Origin: Komagataeibacter intermedius TF2
Lineage (GTDB): Bacteria; Pseudomonadota; Alphaproteobacteria; Acetobacterales; Acetobacteraceae
Length of the DNA: 64,000 nt
Direction of reading: 5' to 3'
Assembly: GCF_000964425.1 (NCBI RefSeq)
Contig: NZ_BANF01000031.1
Span: forward strand, 62,001-126,000
Positions 53,260 to 62,045 of this stretch are shown piece after piece (the stretch's first letter is position 1; each line of letters begins with the position of its first letter). Both the position numbers and the translations under genes were made by a program. Below the pieces are notes generated by a model that was not told the DNA's origin, made no database searches, and saw only the letters and a program-made list of their open reading frames with translations.

Positions 53260-54201
53260 GTGCGGAGATACAAGAAAAACATTTGGTATTGGTTCTGCAG
53301 TATATTTCTGGCCACGATCGGGGCTGCTGGCGGGTGTCTTTATCTGTTCGTGGTGCTGGTTGACCCGTGGGGGGGACTGCCGCTGCCCCTGCACCGGCTG
53401 CCGGTTACGGGCAATGCGCGGTTCACCATGCCCATGCTGGCGCGCGATGGGCATTTTGATTCCGTTATGCTGGGGACCTCCACGGGGCGGTTGATGCAGC
53501 CTGCGGTACTGGATGGCCCCAAGCAGGTTCCCCTGAACCCCGAACCGTGGCCAGACTGGATGTATCAGGGAACGCCATGGATGGGCTATCTGCATATGGC
53601 CAACCTGTATGCGCTGCAGGAAGCGGCCAACCAGTTCATGCTGCAGGTCGGCCTGCGCCATGATCATTACGGGGCGGATGGCTACACCAGCTTCGTCGGT
53701 GCGGACAGTACCTATACCCGCGCACGCGCCGATAGGCTGTTTGTGCACTGGGGACCGGACCACATGCGCCCGCCACCGGGCGGCGTCGCGGCCGCCCCCG
53801 CCATGCAGGCATACCTGCCGCGGGTCCTGCATGCCGTGCCCGATACCACATTGCGCATTGTCTGGTTCCCGCCGGTACAGGCCATACGGCATAACCCGCA
53901 GGGATCAATGTATGACAGCATGTTCGCCGCCTGCCACCGTTATGTGGCGTCCGTGGCGGGACATATGCCCAATACACTGGTGATCGATTTCGATATTCCC
54001 GGCCCGATTGTCGATAACCGTGACATGTTCTGGGACCCGATCCATTACCGGCTCATGACGGCGGACCGCATCATGGGCGATATGATCGCGGCCGTTCATG
54101 ACCGGACGCGGCCATCGCCGGATTATATCATCATTCCGTCCCCCTGCTCCGGTTCGGCCTGTCCCCGTTCATTAAAAGGGCGACATCCTGTTTTATCGTG
54201 A
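53260..54201 (+). CDS. Membrane-anchored SGNH-like protein, unknown
   Basis: 313 residues. One N-terminal membrane anchor (WYWFCSIFLATIGAAGGCLY) and a periplasmic domain. DSVMLGTSTGRLMQ (Ser74) and FWDPIHYRLMTADR (Asp259, His262) look like the nucleophile and Asp-x-x-His blocks of an SGNH hydrolase. Similar anchored proteins accompany acetylation systems for exported polysaccharides. The start is GTG 53260. The nearby OafA-SGNH protein could be functionally related, but the genes are separated by 2.7 kb and face opposite ways. Confidence 0.6.
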   Translation: MRRYKKNIWYWFCSIFLATIGAAGGCLYLFVVLVDPWGGLPLPLHRLPVTGNARFTMPMLARDGHFDSVMLGTSTGRLMQPAVLDGPKQVPLNPEPWPDWMYQGTPWMGYLHMANLYALQEAANQFMLQVGLRHDHYGADGYTSFVGADSTYTRARADRLFVHWGPDHMRPPPGGVAAAPAMQAYLPRVLHAVPDTTLRIVWFPPVQAIRHNPQGSMYDSMFAACHRYVASVAGHMPNTLVIDFDIPGPIVDNRDMFWDPIHYRLMTADRIMGDMIAAVHDRTRPSPDYIIIPSPCSGSACPRSLKGRHPVLS

Positions 54202-54220
54202 TATTTAAAACAGGTAACCC

Positions 54221-54239
54221 GGCAGCATATCAGGCTGCC
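54221..54239 (+). terminator. Hairpin after the SGNH-like gene
   Basis: GGCAGC-ATATCAG-GCTGCC, perfect 6-bp stem, 20 bp after the stop codon. No U-tract, so weak. Confidence 0.35.
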
Positions 54240-54307
54240 CCATCCGGTATGGGGGCGGCTTCTTTTGCATCCATAAACTATATGTCCTTTGGCTACAGGC
54301 AGTGCAG

Positions 54308-55249
54308 ATGAACATGTCTTTCCTTACATCGGGTATGATGCTGGCCTTTGCCGCGTTTTCCTCGTTTTCGATCAGTGATGCGTATTCCAAGCTGCTGGCC
54401 GGTCAGCTTGATCCCTTCGAGGTCGCTTTTTCAGGCGGGATATTCGGTTTCCTGATCATTCCGTTCATCCGCAGGCCGGACGAACCCTACCGCGACATTT
54501 TTTCTCCCCAGCGACCGGGCATGTGGGTGGTGCGGGCGATCGCCATCTTCGCTTCCACCGCCGCCAGTGTTGAAGCCTTCATGCTGCTGCCTATGCCCGA
54601 GGCGCTTTCGCTCATGTTCCTCATGCCGTTTTTCGTGACGGTCCTGTCGGTCACGCTGCTGCATGAAAAGGTGTCCGGCTGGGCATGGCTGTCCGTTGTC
54701 CTGGGTTTCATCGGCGTGCTGATTGTGCTGCGGTCGGGCATGCGGGCACTGCATCTGGGGCATCTGTGCGCGGTGATCGCGGCGGTGGCCAATGCCGTGG
54801 GGGTCATTGCCTACCGGCTGGCGGGGAATGATACGCCACGGCTGTCGCTGTTCGGGTCCAGCCTGTTCGGCCCGCTGGTGGGCGATGGCCTGCTTATGCT
54901 GGCGCATGCGCACTGGCCGCATGGGCTGAAGACGTGGCTGTTCCTGTTCGGATACGGGTTTCTGGCGGCGTTGGGGCAGTTGCTGATGATGATGGCGACA
55001 GCCCGCGCACCGGCCAACCGGGTTGCCCTGCCGCAGTACAGCCAGATGTTATGGGCCGTGGCGTTCAGCTACTTCCTGTTTCACCAGCCGCTGGATAACT
55101 GGACGATTGTCGGCATTATCGTCGTAACCCTGTCGGGCATGCTGAACTGGATCCGCCAGCATATCAGCTTTGAACGCCTTGCCATAAGGGAACGGCGGGA
55201 GCGGCGGCGGCATCCGCGCGATCCGCAGGCATCAACAGGACAGGGGTGA
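54308..55249 (+). CDS. EamA/DMT-family transporter
   Basis: 313-residue inner-membrane protein with 10 hydrophobic segments in two EamA repeats. Repeat ends show LLHEKVSGWAWLSVVLGFIG and FLFHQPLDNWTIVGIIVVTL, the classical E-x-x-x-G type pattern. Exporter of metabolites or amino acids, substrate unknown. ATG 54308 is used; a GTG at 54302 is in frame. The C-terminus is strongly basic (RERRERRRHPRD), cytoplasmic. Confidence 0.9.
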   Translation: MNMSFLTSGMMLAFAAFSSFSISDAYSKLLAGQLDPFEVAFSGGIFGFLIIPFIRRPDEPYRDIFSPQRPGMWVVRAIAIFASTAASVEAFMLLPMPEALSLMFLMPFFVTVLSVTLLHEKVSGWAWLSVVLGFIGVLIVLRSGMRALHLGHLCAVIAAVANAVGVIAYRLAGNDTPRLSLFGSSLFGPLVGDGLLMLAHAHWPHGLKTWLFLFGYGFLAALGQLLMMMATARAPANRVALPQYSQMLWAVAFSYFLFHQPLDNWTIVGIIVVTLSGMLNWIRQHISFERLAIRERRERRRHPRDPQASTGQG

Positions 55250-55337
55250 CCGCCCCCGTGGAACCACATGACCCGCGCGGGGCCGGACGTGCATGATGGC
55301 CATCGCCCGGCATGGCAGGTGGTGGCATGGCGGGCGG

Positions 55338-55928
55338 TCAGTCACGCCACGCCCGCACCATCGGGCCCTGCGCCCCCGTGACGGGGTCGGAATGGGGAAA
55401 GGGCAGGGACGCCAGCCTTGCCCGCTGCACGCCATCGGGGGCGCTGCGCACGATGTCGAAATCCTGTCCCGGCGGATACGCGCCCACCACCGCGAAATCA
55501 GGACTGGCAGACAGCTTCATATGTCCCGTTCCGGCGGGGAGCAGGACAATGTCCCCGGCCCGGACATCAACCACCTGCGCATCTGGCCCACCCAGCATCA
55601 GCCGGGCCTGACCACCATAGAAGCCCAGGACCTCATGCCCCATCGTGTGATAATGGTGGAAGGAATAGACACCGTTGCGCCATTGCGGCGGCCAGCCATT
55701 ATGCTGGAATACCGTTTCGAACACGGCTGCCGGGTCGTCGCCGGAAGGGGGCAGGGCGTTGCGATAGACAATGACCGGCAGATTCGGGTTGTTGGGAACC
55801 CAGTCATTGGCCCGCAGGATAAAGCTTTCGGTCCGTGCCGGTGTCGCCCTGGCGGCCCGCACGCGGCCTGCGCCAAGTGAAAGGCCCAGCCCGGCAAGGA
55901 TGGAATTGAACGAACGTCGTTCCATCAT
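55338..55928 (-). CDS. Exported cupin protein (YjlB-like), possible Tat substrate
   Basis: 196 residues. N-terminus MMERRSFNSILAGLGLSLGA resembles a Tat signal (RRSFN...). The cupin domain has FHHYHTMGHEVLGFYGG with candidate metal ligands (two His, Glu) and AGDIVLLPAGTGHMKL. YjlB-like cupins are usually cytoplasmic, so export would be a variation; the hydrophobic stretch is short and Tat export is uncertain. Reaction unknown. Confidence 0.75.
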   Translation of the reverse strand: MMERRSFNSILAGLGLSLGAGRVRAARATPARTESFILRANDWVPNNPNLPVIVYRNALPPSGDDPAAVFETVFQHNGWPPQWRNGVYSFHHYHTMGHEVLGFYGGQARLMLGGPDAQVVDVRAGDIVLLPAGTGHMKLSASPDFAVVGAYPPGQDFDIVRSAPDGVQRARLASLPFPHSDPVTGAQGPMVRAWRD

Positions 55929-56112
55929 GTTCCTCCCCCAGGTATCAATATCCCACCATCAGCAGACGGGATGGATGACGGATATGACCCGCAGGCGCAC
56001 TATAGCTGGTCCATGCCGCCGTTCCATTGCATTACGTTCAAAATACCGTCGTGCCGCCCACTTAATGGGAGTAGGGTGGCATGCAGCTTGAGGCAGGTCA
56101 GAAAGGATTCAG

Positions 56113-56700
56113 ATGATCATACTTTACGGCATGCCGTTATCGGGGCATGTGCATCGCGTCCGGCTGCTGCTGTCCATGCTGGGCCTTGACTACCGCTTCG
56201 AGATCGTGAGCGCATCCGCGCCCGAACTGCTGGCCCTGAATCCGCTGGGGCAGGTTCCGGTCCTGCGTGATGGAGATCTGGTGCTGTCGGACAGTAACGC
56301 CATTCTTGTGTATCTGGCGAAAGCCTATGGTGCAGGCACGCACTGGCTGCCGGATGATGCAGTCGGCGCGGCACATGTGCAGCGGTGGCTGTCAATCGCG
56401 GCGGGTGAACTGCGACAGGGACCGGCAGCGGCCCGCATGGTGGCGTTGTTCGGCAAGGCGGGCGAACCGGCGGATGCACACGCACGGGCGGCGGGACTGC
56501 TTGCCTTCATGGATAACTGGCTGGACGGCCGTGCGTATCTGGCCGCAGTCTGCCCGACGCTGGCTGACCTTGCCTGTTACGGTTACACCGCCCATGCGCC
56601 GGAAGGGAGTATTTCCCTTGAACCCTACCCACATGTCAGGGCATGGCTGGAACGGGTCGAGGCGCTGCCGGGCTTTGTGCCCCTGCCGTGGCGGGACTGA
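56113..56700 (+). CDS. Glutathione S-transferase family protein
   Basis: 195 residues with thioredoxin-like N-domain (LYGMPLSGHVHRVRLLLSML, then LNPLGQVPVL with cis-Pro and LSDSNAILVYLA with the Glu/Asp-Ser GSH motif as DSN) and an all-helical C-domain. Catalytic residue is probably Ser in PLSGH. AAGGA precedes ATG 56113. Similar to small bacterial GSTs involved in detoxification; substrate unknown. Confidence 0.88.
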   Translation: MIILYGMPLSGHVHRVRLLLSMLGLDYRFEIVSASAPELLALNPLGQVPVLRDGDLVLSDSNAILVYLAKAYGAGTHWLPDDAVGAAHVQRWLSIAAGELRQGPAAARMVALFGKAGEPADAHARAAGLLAFMDNWLDGRAYLAAVCPTLADLACYGYTAHAPEGSISLEPYPHVRAWLERVEALPGFVPLPWRD

Positions 56701-56722
56701 TACGTTACGGACTGTATCGCGC

Positions 56723-56759
56723 GACCATCCCGCAGCCTGCTGGCCGGAGCAGGATGGTC
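56723..56759. terminator. Bidirectional terminator between GST and Crp/Fnr genes
   Basis: GACCAT/ATGGTC outer and CCTGCT/AGCAGG inner stems around GGCCGG, with a CCCGCAG bulge. Lies between convergent stops and overlaps the end of the Crp/Fnr gene. Confidence 0.55.
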
Positions 56760-57399
56760 AGACGAAGGCCCCGATCCGGGCGCAGTCGATTTTTATCCGC
56801 TGGGAAGACAGCCGCTGGATCAGGCCCATGTCCTCCAGTTCCTTCAGGGTACGGCTGGTGGTTTCAATGGCAAAGCCCAGATAGTCGGCAATATCCTTAC
56901 GGTCCATGGCCAGTGTCAGGATATTGGTCTGCCGGTCAAAAAAATCCTTCTGCCGGCTGCATTCAAGCAGGAACCCCGCCAGCCGTTTGATGACAAGCGG
57001 ACAGGTCGCCAGCAGCAGATGGCGCTCCGCCGTTTTGGCATAGTCCAGCGCCTGCTGTAAAAACAGCGCCTGGATGCGGGGATAGACCTCCACCAGTCCT
57101 TTCAGCGCGGAACATGAAATCTGGAACAGGTAGGTGTCCACCAGCGTGATGGCGGATGTGTGGTACATCCCGTCTTCCAGCGTGCCAAACATGTCATCCG
57201 CCCACAGAAAGGCGAAAATCTGGTTGCGTCCGTCTTTCATGTGGTGTTCCAGCCGCACGGCGCCGGAACGGATACGATAGATATGATTTCCTGGTTCACC
57301 CTGTGTATAGACACGGCGCTTTGCTGGCCGGTGTATTCGGGTCGAGATCGCATTCAGCGCCTCGCGTTCCTCACCGGTCAGTTTGAAACTACTGAACAT
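56758..57399 (-). CDS. Crp/Fnr-family transcriptional regulator
   Basis: 213 residues: cNMP-binding-like beta-roll (about 20-120, YTQGEPGNHIYRIRSGAVRL), dimerisation helix and C-terminal winged HTH (DRKDIADYLGFAIETTSRTL). The N-terminus has no cysteine cluster, so it is not an oxygen-sensing Fe-S FNR; the only Cys residues are at about 96, 132, 147 and 206. It is closest in style to FixK/DNR-like or FnrN-lacking-Cys regulators. Signal unknown. Convergent with GST. Confidence 0.88.
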   Translation of the reverse strand: MFSSFKLTGEEREALNAISTRIHRPAKRRVYTQGEPGNHIYRIRSGAVRLEHHMKDGRNQIFAFLWADDMFGTLEDGMYHTSAITLVDTYLFQISCSALKGLVEVYPRIQALFLQQALDYAKTAERHLLLATCPLVIKRLAGFLLECSRQKDFFDRQTNILTLAMDRKDIADYLGFAIETTSRTLKELEDMGLIQRLSSQRIKIDCARIGAFV

Positions 57400-57533
57400 T
57401 ATGACAATCTGTTTCTATATCGCAATCATTCATGACGCAGCGGCCATAAGGGGTCACGCTCACCACGCTGTTGAACCGGACCATGTCCGTTGAACCATGC
57501 GGGAAATGAACCGGTTGGCGTCAATTATATATA

Positions 57534-57551
57534 CGATACTGTTTCGTATCG
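57534..57551. promoter_or_regulatory. Inverted repeat in AT-rich intergenic region
   Basis: CGATAC-TGTTTC-GTATCG, perfect 6-bp arms, flanked by TATATA on the left and GTATATA on the right. Lies 135 bp upstream of the Crp/Fnr start, a possible operator or autoregulatory site. Confidence 0.35.
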
Positions 57552-57687
57552 CAATATGTATATAAACGTCCATGTCGGGAACGCGCCGCCTGAACAGGTG
57601 GGGCGCAAAGGGCATGAAATCCGTAAAGAACCGGGCGGTTTCCTGCGTTGGCCTCCATGCGGAATGCCGCTTTCGTGCAGGCGGTCA

Positions 57688-58146
57688 TCATGAATGGATG
57701 GGATCAAGCAGGCGGAAAGACAGCCGCCCAACCTGCCCCGACAGCTGCGCGCCACGGGTCTGTGCATGCAGGTTGATATCAACGCCACGGGCATTTTCCA
57801 TAACAACACCCGCCGCGCCATGGTGGATTGTGGCCGTGCCCCCTGCGGTCCAGTAGGTGCCATTGAAATCCTGCACCCGCCCCAGATTGCGCACGCAGCC
57901 CCGCCCCGACAGGGCTATGCCACCAATGTTCAGCGCACCGCCCCCGCGCACGCGGAAGCGATAGTGATGCGTGCCGTCATGTAATGTGCCCTGTCCCCAC
58001 AGGTAACCGATCCCTGCGCCAATCTGGTGGGCGGACATGTCAATCCATGCGTCCGTGTCTGCACAGCCTGTCTGTGCATGGCCCGTGCCATGACTGGCAA
58101 GAAAGCCTGCAAGGGCCAGAAGGCCCAGATGCCTGAAGCGGATCAT
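57688..58146 (-). CDS. Exported EipA/DUF1134-like protein
   Basis: 152 residues. Signal peptide (HLGLLALAGFLASHGTGHAQ) then a domain with IGAGIGYLWGQGTLHDGTHH, VRNLGRVQDFNGTYWTAGG and MENARGVDINLHAQTRGAQL, the pattern of DUF1134 (EipA), an alphaproteobacterial periplasmic protein needed for envelope integrity in Brucella. This copy is somewhat divergent, with two Cys in the domain. ATG 58146 follows a family-like start. Confidence 0.65.
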   Translation of the reverse strand: MIRFRHLGLLALAGFLASHGTGHAQTGCADTDAWIDMSAHQIGAGIGYLWGQGTLHDGTHHYRFRVRGGGALNIGGIALSGRGCVRNLGRVQDFNGTYWTAGGTATIHHGAAGVVMENARGVDINLHAQTRGAQLSGQVGRLSFRLLDPIHS

Positions 58147-58183
58147 GGTATGTCCAGTATGAAAATGGATATGACATATTCGT

Positions 58184-58197
58184 TTCATTTAAATGAA
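58184..58197. promoter_or_regulatory. 14-bp palindrome upstream of the EipA-like gene
   Basis: TTCATTTAAATGAA, perfect, 38-51 bp before the start codon, followed by AT-rich CGTTTCGTTTAATTTAG. Candidate repressor or activator site. Confidence 0.35.
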
Positions 58198-58425
58198 CGA
58201 ACCCGTTTCGTTTAATTTAGAAAAAAAGCTCCGTCAATTCCAAAACCGGTGCCCGACCGGACCGGGATCAAACTCCGTTCCGGACAGGCGCTGGAAAGGT
58301 ATGTTCCAAAAAAATGAAGATGTTTCCGGTATGGCTTTTTCTGGCGCGACAGGATACCCGGCCTTTAAAAAACCTAACTGGCTGAAATATATGGTTTCTA
58401 TTGACGGATATTCTGAAGCATCCGT

Positions 58426-59499
58426 TCAGCCATGGAACGCGACCCGCACCAGCACCATGCCCGCGCCCACCAGACCACATAGCGACAGCATGACGGTCAG
58501 GGCCAGCGGTCGCCCGGCCCGCATGACGGCGCGTATATCGACACTCAGCCCCAGCGCCGCCATTGCCTGGATGGTCAGCACGGTTGTCACATGGCCAAGC
58601 GGTTCCACAATGCCCGGCGGCATAAGGTTCAGGGAACGCACGACCATCATGCCCATGAAACCCGTAATATACCATGGCACCAGACGGGCAGGGGCGCGCA
58701 TCCCGGCCCCGTGCCCACCATCAGTCCCGCCACGGCCGGATCGGGCGGTCAGTATGGACAGGACGATGCAGACAGGCCCGAGCATCAGCACCCGTATCAG
58801 TTTGACAAGCATGCCGACATGCATGGCCGCAGGGCCGAACGGCATGGTCGCGGCCACCACCTGCGGCACGGCATAAACGGTCAGCCCTGCCAGCGCGCCA
58901 TGCGCCCACGCCCCCATGTCCAGCAACGGACCAGACAGCGCAAGCCCGATGACCACCACCAGCCCTGCGGCAGCGGTGAACGCAATGGTGGTGCCGACGT
59001 CTTCATCGCGGGCATGAATGACGGGAGCTGCCGCCATGATGGCGGAATTGCCGCAGATGGAATTGCCACAGGCCACCAGCAGGGTCCGGCTGGTATCCAG
59101 TCCGCATATGCGCCCGATACAGCATGTAAAGGTCAGGCTGAGGACTACCATGCCAATGACGGCGGCCAGCACCCACGGCCCGACGGACAGGACCGCATCA
59201 AGGCTGAACGACGCCCCCAGCAGGACAATGGCAATATTCAGCAGCGTGCGTGAACACAACCGGATGCCCGGCGTCCATGCCGGGCCGGGAGTGTGCATGG
59301 CGCGGCAGGCGATACCAGCCAGCAGGGCAAGATTCAGGCTTTCCAGCCATGCTTTTCCCAGCACACGCATTTCCATGCGTTCCAGCAGGCAGGCGAAGCC
59401 CGTTATCGCAAGGCACAGCCCGATACCTGGCACCTGCCGTATCCAGTGGGGGCGGGTCCGCTGCATCTGGCGAGACGGGACGTGAAGCAGTGTTGTCAC
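58426..59499 (-). CDS. YeiH-family putative sulfate exporter (UPF0324)
   Basis: 357 residues, about 10-11 membrane segments. Family signatures: LNIAIVLLGASFSLDAVL, VACGNSICGNSAIMAAAPVI and the C-terminal HVTTVLTIQAMAALGLSVDI. GTG 59499 is the start, with AAGGAAG 8 bases upstream. Relatives are proposed sulfate or organosulfur exporters controlled by divergent LysR genes (YeiE type in E. coli), exactly the arrangement here. Confidence 0.9.
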   Translation of the reverse strand: MTTLLHVPSRQMQRTRPHWIRQVPGIGLCLAITGFACLLERMEMRVLGKAWLESLNLALLAGIACRAMHTPGPAWTPGIRLCSRTLLNIAIVLLGASFSLDAVLSVGPWVLAAVIGMVVLSLTFTCCIGRICGLDTSRTLLVACGNSICGNSAIMAAAPVIHARDEDVGTTIAFTAAAGLVVVIGLALSGPLLDMGAWAHGALAGLTVYAVPQVVAATMPFGPAAMHVGMLVKLIRVLMLGPVCIVLSILTARSGRGGTDGGHGAGMRAPARLVPWYITGFMGMMVVRSLNLMPPGIVEPLGHVTTVLTIQAMAALGLSVDIRAVMRAGRPLALTVMLSLCGLVGAGMVLVRVAFHG

Positions 59500-59570
59500 G
59501 ATACTCTTCCTTTCGCCCGACAGGGTAGGAGGAGCGCATTACATCATTCCAACTCATAGTTTTTCTTATT

Positions 59571-59591
59571 CCAATCGAAAATCATGATTGG
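59571..59591. promoter_or_regulatory. LysR-type operator candidate between YeiH and LysR genes
   Basis: CCAATC-N9-GATTGG, perfect 6-bp arms in a 21-bp site that ends 18 bp before the regulator start; the centre also contains AATCATGATT. Good position for autoregulation plus control of the exporter. Confidence 0.55.
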
Positions 59592-59609
59592 TTGTGCTAT
59601 GCGCGATGC

Positions 59610-60488
59610 ATGACACTGGAACAGCTCCGCCTTTTTATCGCTGTCGCGGAACGTGAACACGTTACGGCCGCCAGCCGGGCCCTGAACGTGACCCAGTCCG
59701 CCGTATCAGCGGCCATCGCCACGTTGGAAGAACGACATGGCGTGAAGCTGTTCCATCGTATCGGGCGTGGCATCCGGCTGACGGAGGCCGGTCGGCTGTT
59801 CCTGCCGGAAGCGCGGGCGGTCCTGGCCCGTGCCGCCGTGGCGGAAAACGTGCTGGAGGAATTCAGCGGGCTGAAGCGCGGTACGCTGCGTGTCGTCGCC
59901 AGCCAGACCATCGCGGCGTACTGGCTGCCCGTCACACTGGTGGCCTTTCGGCGCGCATATCCGCATGTTGCGATCGAACTGGCGATCACCAACACGGAAG
60001 AAGCGGCAACACGCGTTCGTGATGGGGATGTGGATCTGGGTATTGTCGAGGCGATTGTGGATGATCCGGCCCTGGCGCAATGGCCGGTCGGGACGGATCG
60101 CCTGACCATCATACAGGCCGATCCCTGCCTGCCCGCCATGGTGGATACGCACTGGCTGCGCGCCGCCAGCTGGGTCATGCGCGAACCCGGATCGGGCACC
60201 CGCGCCACGCTGGAAGACAGCCTGCGCCAGCTGGGGATTGACCCGGCAGACCTGAATGTCAGCCTTGTCCTGCCATCCAACGAAGGGGTGCGGACCGCGA
60301 TCGAAGCCGGGGCGGGTATCGGCGCGCTGTCATCGCTGGTGGTCGCGCCCGCGTTGCAGGCTGGCACGCTGCATGCCGTGCCACAGGCATTGGGCACCCG
60401 GTCGTTTTATGGATTGCGGCACAAGGAACGCTATCGCAGTCCGGCGGCGGAAGCCCTGCTGGGCCTTGTCGCCCGCCGGGGGACCTGA
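59610..60488 (+). CDS. LysR-type regulator (YeiE/CysB-like)
   Basis: 292 residues. HTH in HVTAASRALNVTQSAVSAAI, then a LysR substrate domain starting GTLRVVASQTIAAYWLPVTL, which groups it with YeiE/CbbR-type regulators. ATG 59610 is used (MTLEQLRLFIAVAE, the family start). It faces the YeiH-type exporter across 110 bp with a perfect palindrome in between; YeiE in enterobacteria senses sulfite, so a sulfur oxyanion signal is a reasonable hypothesis here. Confidence 0.9.
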   Translation: MTLEQLRLFIAVAEREHVTAASRALNVTQSAVSAAIATLEERHGVKLFHRIGRGIRLTEAGRLFLPEARAVLARAAVAENVLEEFSGLKRGTLRVVASQTIAAYWLPVTLVAFRRAYPHVAIELAITNTEEAATRVRDGDVDLGIVEAIVDDPALAQWPVGTDRLTIIQADPCLPAMVDTHWLRAASWVMREPGSGTRATLEDSLRQLGIDPADLNVSLVLPSNEGVRTAIEAGAGIGALSSLVVAPALQAGTLHAVPQALGTRSFYGLRHKERYRSPAAEALLGLVARRGT

Positions 60489-60547
60489 CCCGCCGCCCTG
60501 CTCATGCGGGAAATACCCCACCCGGTCAGGCAGGGCATCCAGCCAGC

Positions 60548-60853
60548 TTACGCGACGCGCAGCGTGACCTTGTGCAGGTCCTTTTCTGCCCTGGCGTCGG
60601 GGTGGCCGACATGGAAGGCTTCGCCCGGCAGCAGGCGGATGTCGCTGATGTTGGACAGCGGCAGCACGCTCCATTCGCCCGTGGGGGGCACGCGCTTTTC
60701 ATGGGCGTCCTCGCCACGGTAGATCATGACCTGCGACGTGCCGTCGCGCTCACCCAGCGCATGGGGGGAGCCAATGTAGTTCTTGCCATCGAAGGTAAAG
60801 CCGACAACGACCTTTTTCTGGATGGCGTCACGAAGCGTGTTTTCAACTGACAT
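60548..60853 (-). CDS. Small WYL-domain-like protein
   Basis: 101 residues. The pattern (LRDAIQKKVVVGFTFDGKNY, then IGSPHALGERDGTSQVMIYR, and the C-terminal LSNISDIRLLPGEAF) resembles a solitary WYL-type beta domain, normally a ligand-binding part of transcription regulators. Here it lacks a DNA-binding part. Function unknown; convergent with the LysR gene. Confidence 0.55.
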   Translation of the reverse strand: MSVENTLRDAIQKKVVVGFTFDGKNYIGSPHALGERDGTSQVMIYRGEDAHEKRVPPTGEWSVLPLSNISDIRLLPGEAFHVGHPDARAEKDLHKVTLRVA

Positions 60854-61184
60854 GCATATGTTCCATTCTGGTTGAACCCGGTGCGGGCTGCCGCATGTTA
60901 TAACGGACCCGGCAGGTTATACCCTGTCTGGCGCTATACAGAAGTGCGGGAGGGTATTTATTGCCGCAATACTGCATTGCATTCCGATGTTTCTCGTCAA
61001 AACTGACATAGGTCTGCGCTGATTTTGTTTCGATAAAGTAAAGGGCAGCCCTGTATGGAACAGGCCGCATGGCAGGTTTGACCTGTGTCACGGTCGGGGG
61101 CGGGTATCGGTTCCAGAATTCGCGGCACAGGGCGGGCATGTCGCCGGACAGGCCGCCCCGGTTACGTAATTCAGGAGAATGACC
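60854..61184. other. Upstream region of hsp20, no gene seen
   Basis: About 330 bp with AT-rich blocks. It should contain the hsp20 promoter (possibly sigma-32 dependent), but I could not pick a clear heat-shock promoter, CIRCE-like repeat or ROSE thermosensor by eye. AGGAG at 61173 serves the hsp20 start. Confidence 0.4.
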
Positions 61185-61655
61185 ATGATTGCTCGACCGA
61201 CATTTGTTGCAACCCCGGTCCGTGCGACTGCGGCGCGGGTGGCAGATCCGTTTGCCGTACTGCAGCGTCAGGTGGGCAGGCTGATTGATGATTATCGTGC
61301 GCCCGACACGTTCGGGTCGGGCCGTATCGGGGCCACCGATATTACCGAGGACGCGACAGGATACCATATTTATATTGAAGTACCCGGCTGTTCCGAAAAG
61401 GACATCACGCTTAATGCCAGTAACGGCGTGCTGGGCATTTCAGGGGAGAAAAAAAGCCCCGTGGCGGAAACCGGCCACAAGACGCATGTCTCTACCCGCA
61501 GCTTTGGTGCGTTTTCCGAGCATTTCAATCTGCCGGAAGGCGTGGATGAGGATAAAATCACCGCCCGTATCAAGGACGGGGTGCTGAAGGTTACACTACC
61601 GCGCCGCGAACCGGCCAGGCCGACCGAACGCAGGATCGATATCCAGCCCGGCTAG
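61185..61655 (+). CDS. Small heat-shock protein Hsp20 (alpha-crystallin family)
   Basis: 156-residue holdase chaperone. The alpha-crystallin domain spans about 50-145: ATDITEDATGYHIYIEVPGC, GVLGISGEKK, and the A-x-x-x-N/D-GVL motif as ARIKDGVLKVTLPR. ATG 61185 has AGGAG seven bases upstream; the ATG at 61179 is too close to it. A single-copy Hsp20 gene, likely heat- and stress-induced. Confidence 0.93.
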   Translation: MIARPTFVATPVRATAARVADPFAVLQRQVGRLIDDYRAPDTFGSGRIGATDITEDATGYHIYIEVPGCSEKDITLNASNGVLGISGEKKSPVAETGHKTHVSTRSFGAFSEHFNLPEGVDEDKITARIKDGVLKVTLPRREPARPTERRIDIQPG

Positions 61656-62045
61656 GCCCGCCCGTCGCGGGCATCTTCCCACAGCCGCATGCCAGGCGCT
61701 CTGGCAGGTCCGGGCATGTGGCTGCGGGATTTCTCCATGCCATCTGCCTGTAACCTGCGGACAGAATGCGCGGACGGCGGGGCAGGGCGATGGTGCGCAT
61801 GCTGTCTGGTGCGGGAACGGATATTTATGGCCGCCCGGTCCATGCCTTATCCACGCCTGATTGCATGGCCATTATTCCATGGATGCCATATATGGCCCCA
61901 TGCCCGGCTTTCCGTCCGATTTTCCCATGTGCACCGAATGATATGACCCGAGCCGACATGTCATGGCGCTGAACCGGTCTGTTCGGCACATCCCGGTATG
62001 GAAATGGTGCAGCCTGCTACTGTCTGATTGTGGCGGCGTGTGTCC
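61656..62045. other. Intergenic stretch of about 390 bp, no gene seen
   Basis: Between convergent hsp20 and the HbpS-like gene. No strong terminator hairpin or ORF with a ribosome-binding site was found. Confidence 0.4.

Noticed and set aside
56758-57399. FNR oxygen sensor
   Set aside because: The N-terminal cysteine cluster required for the Fe-S cluster is absent, so only Crp/Fnr family is called.
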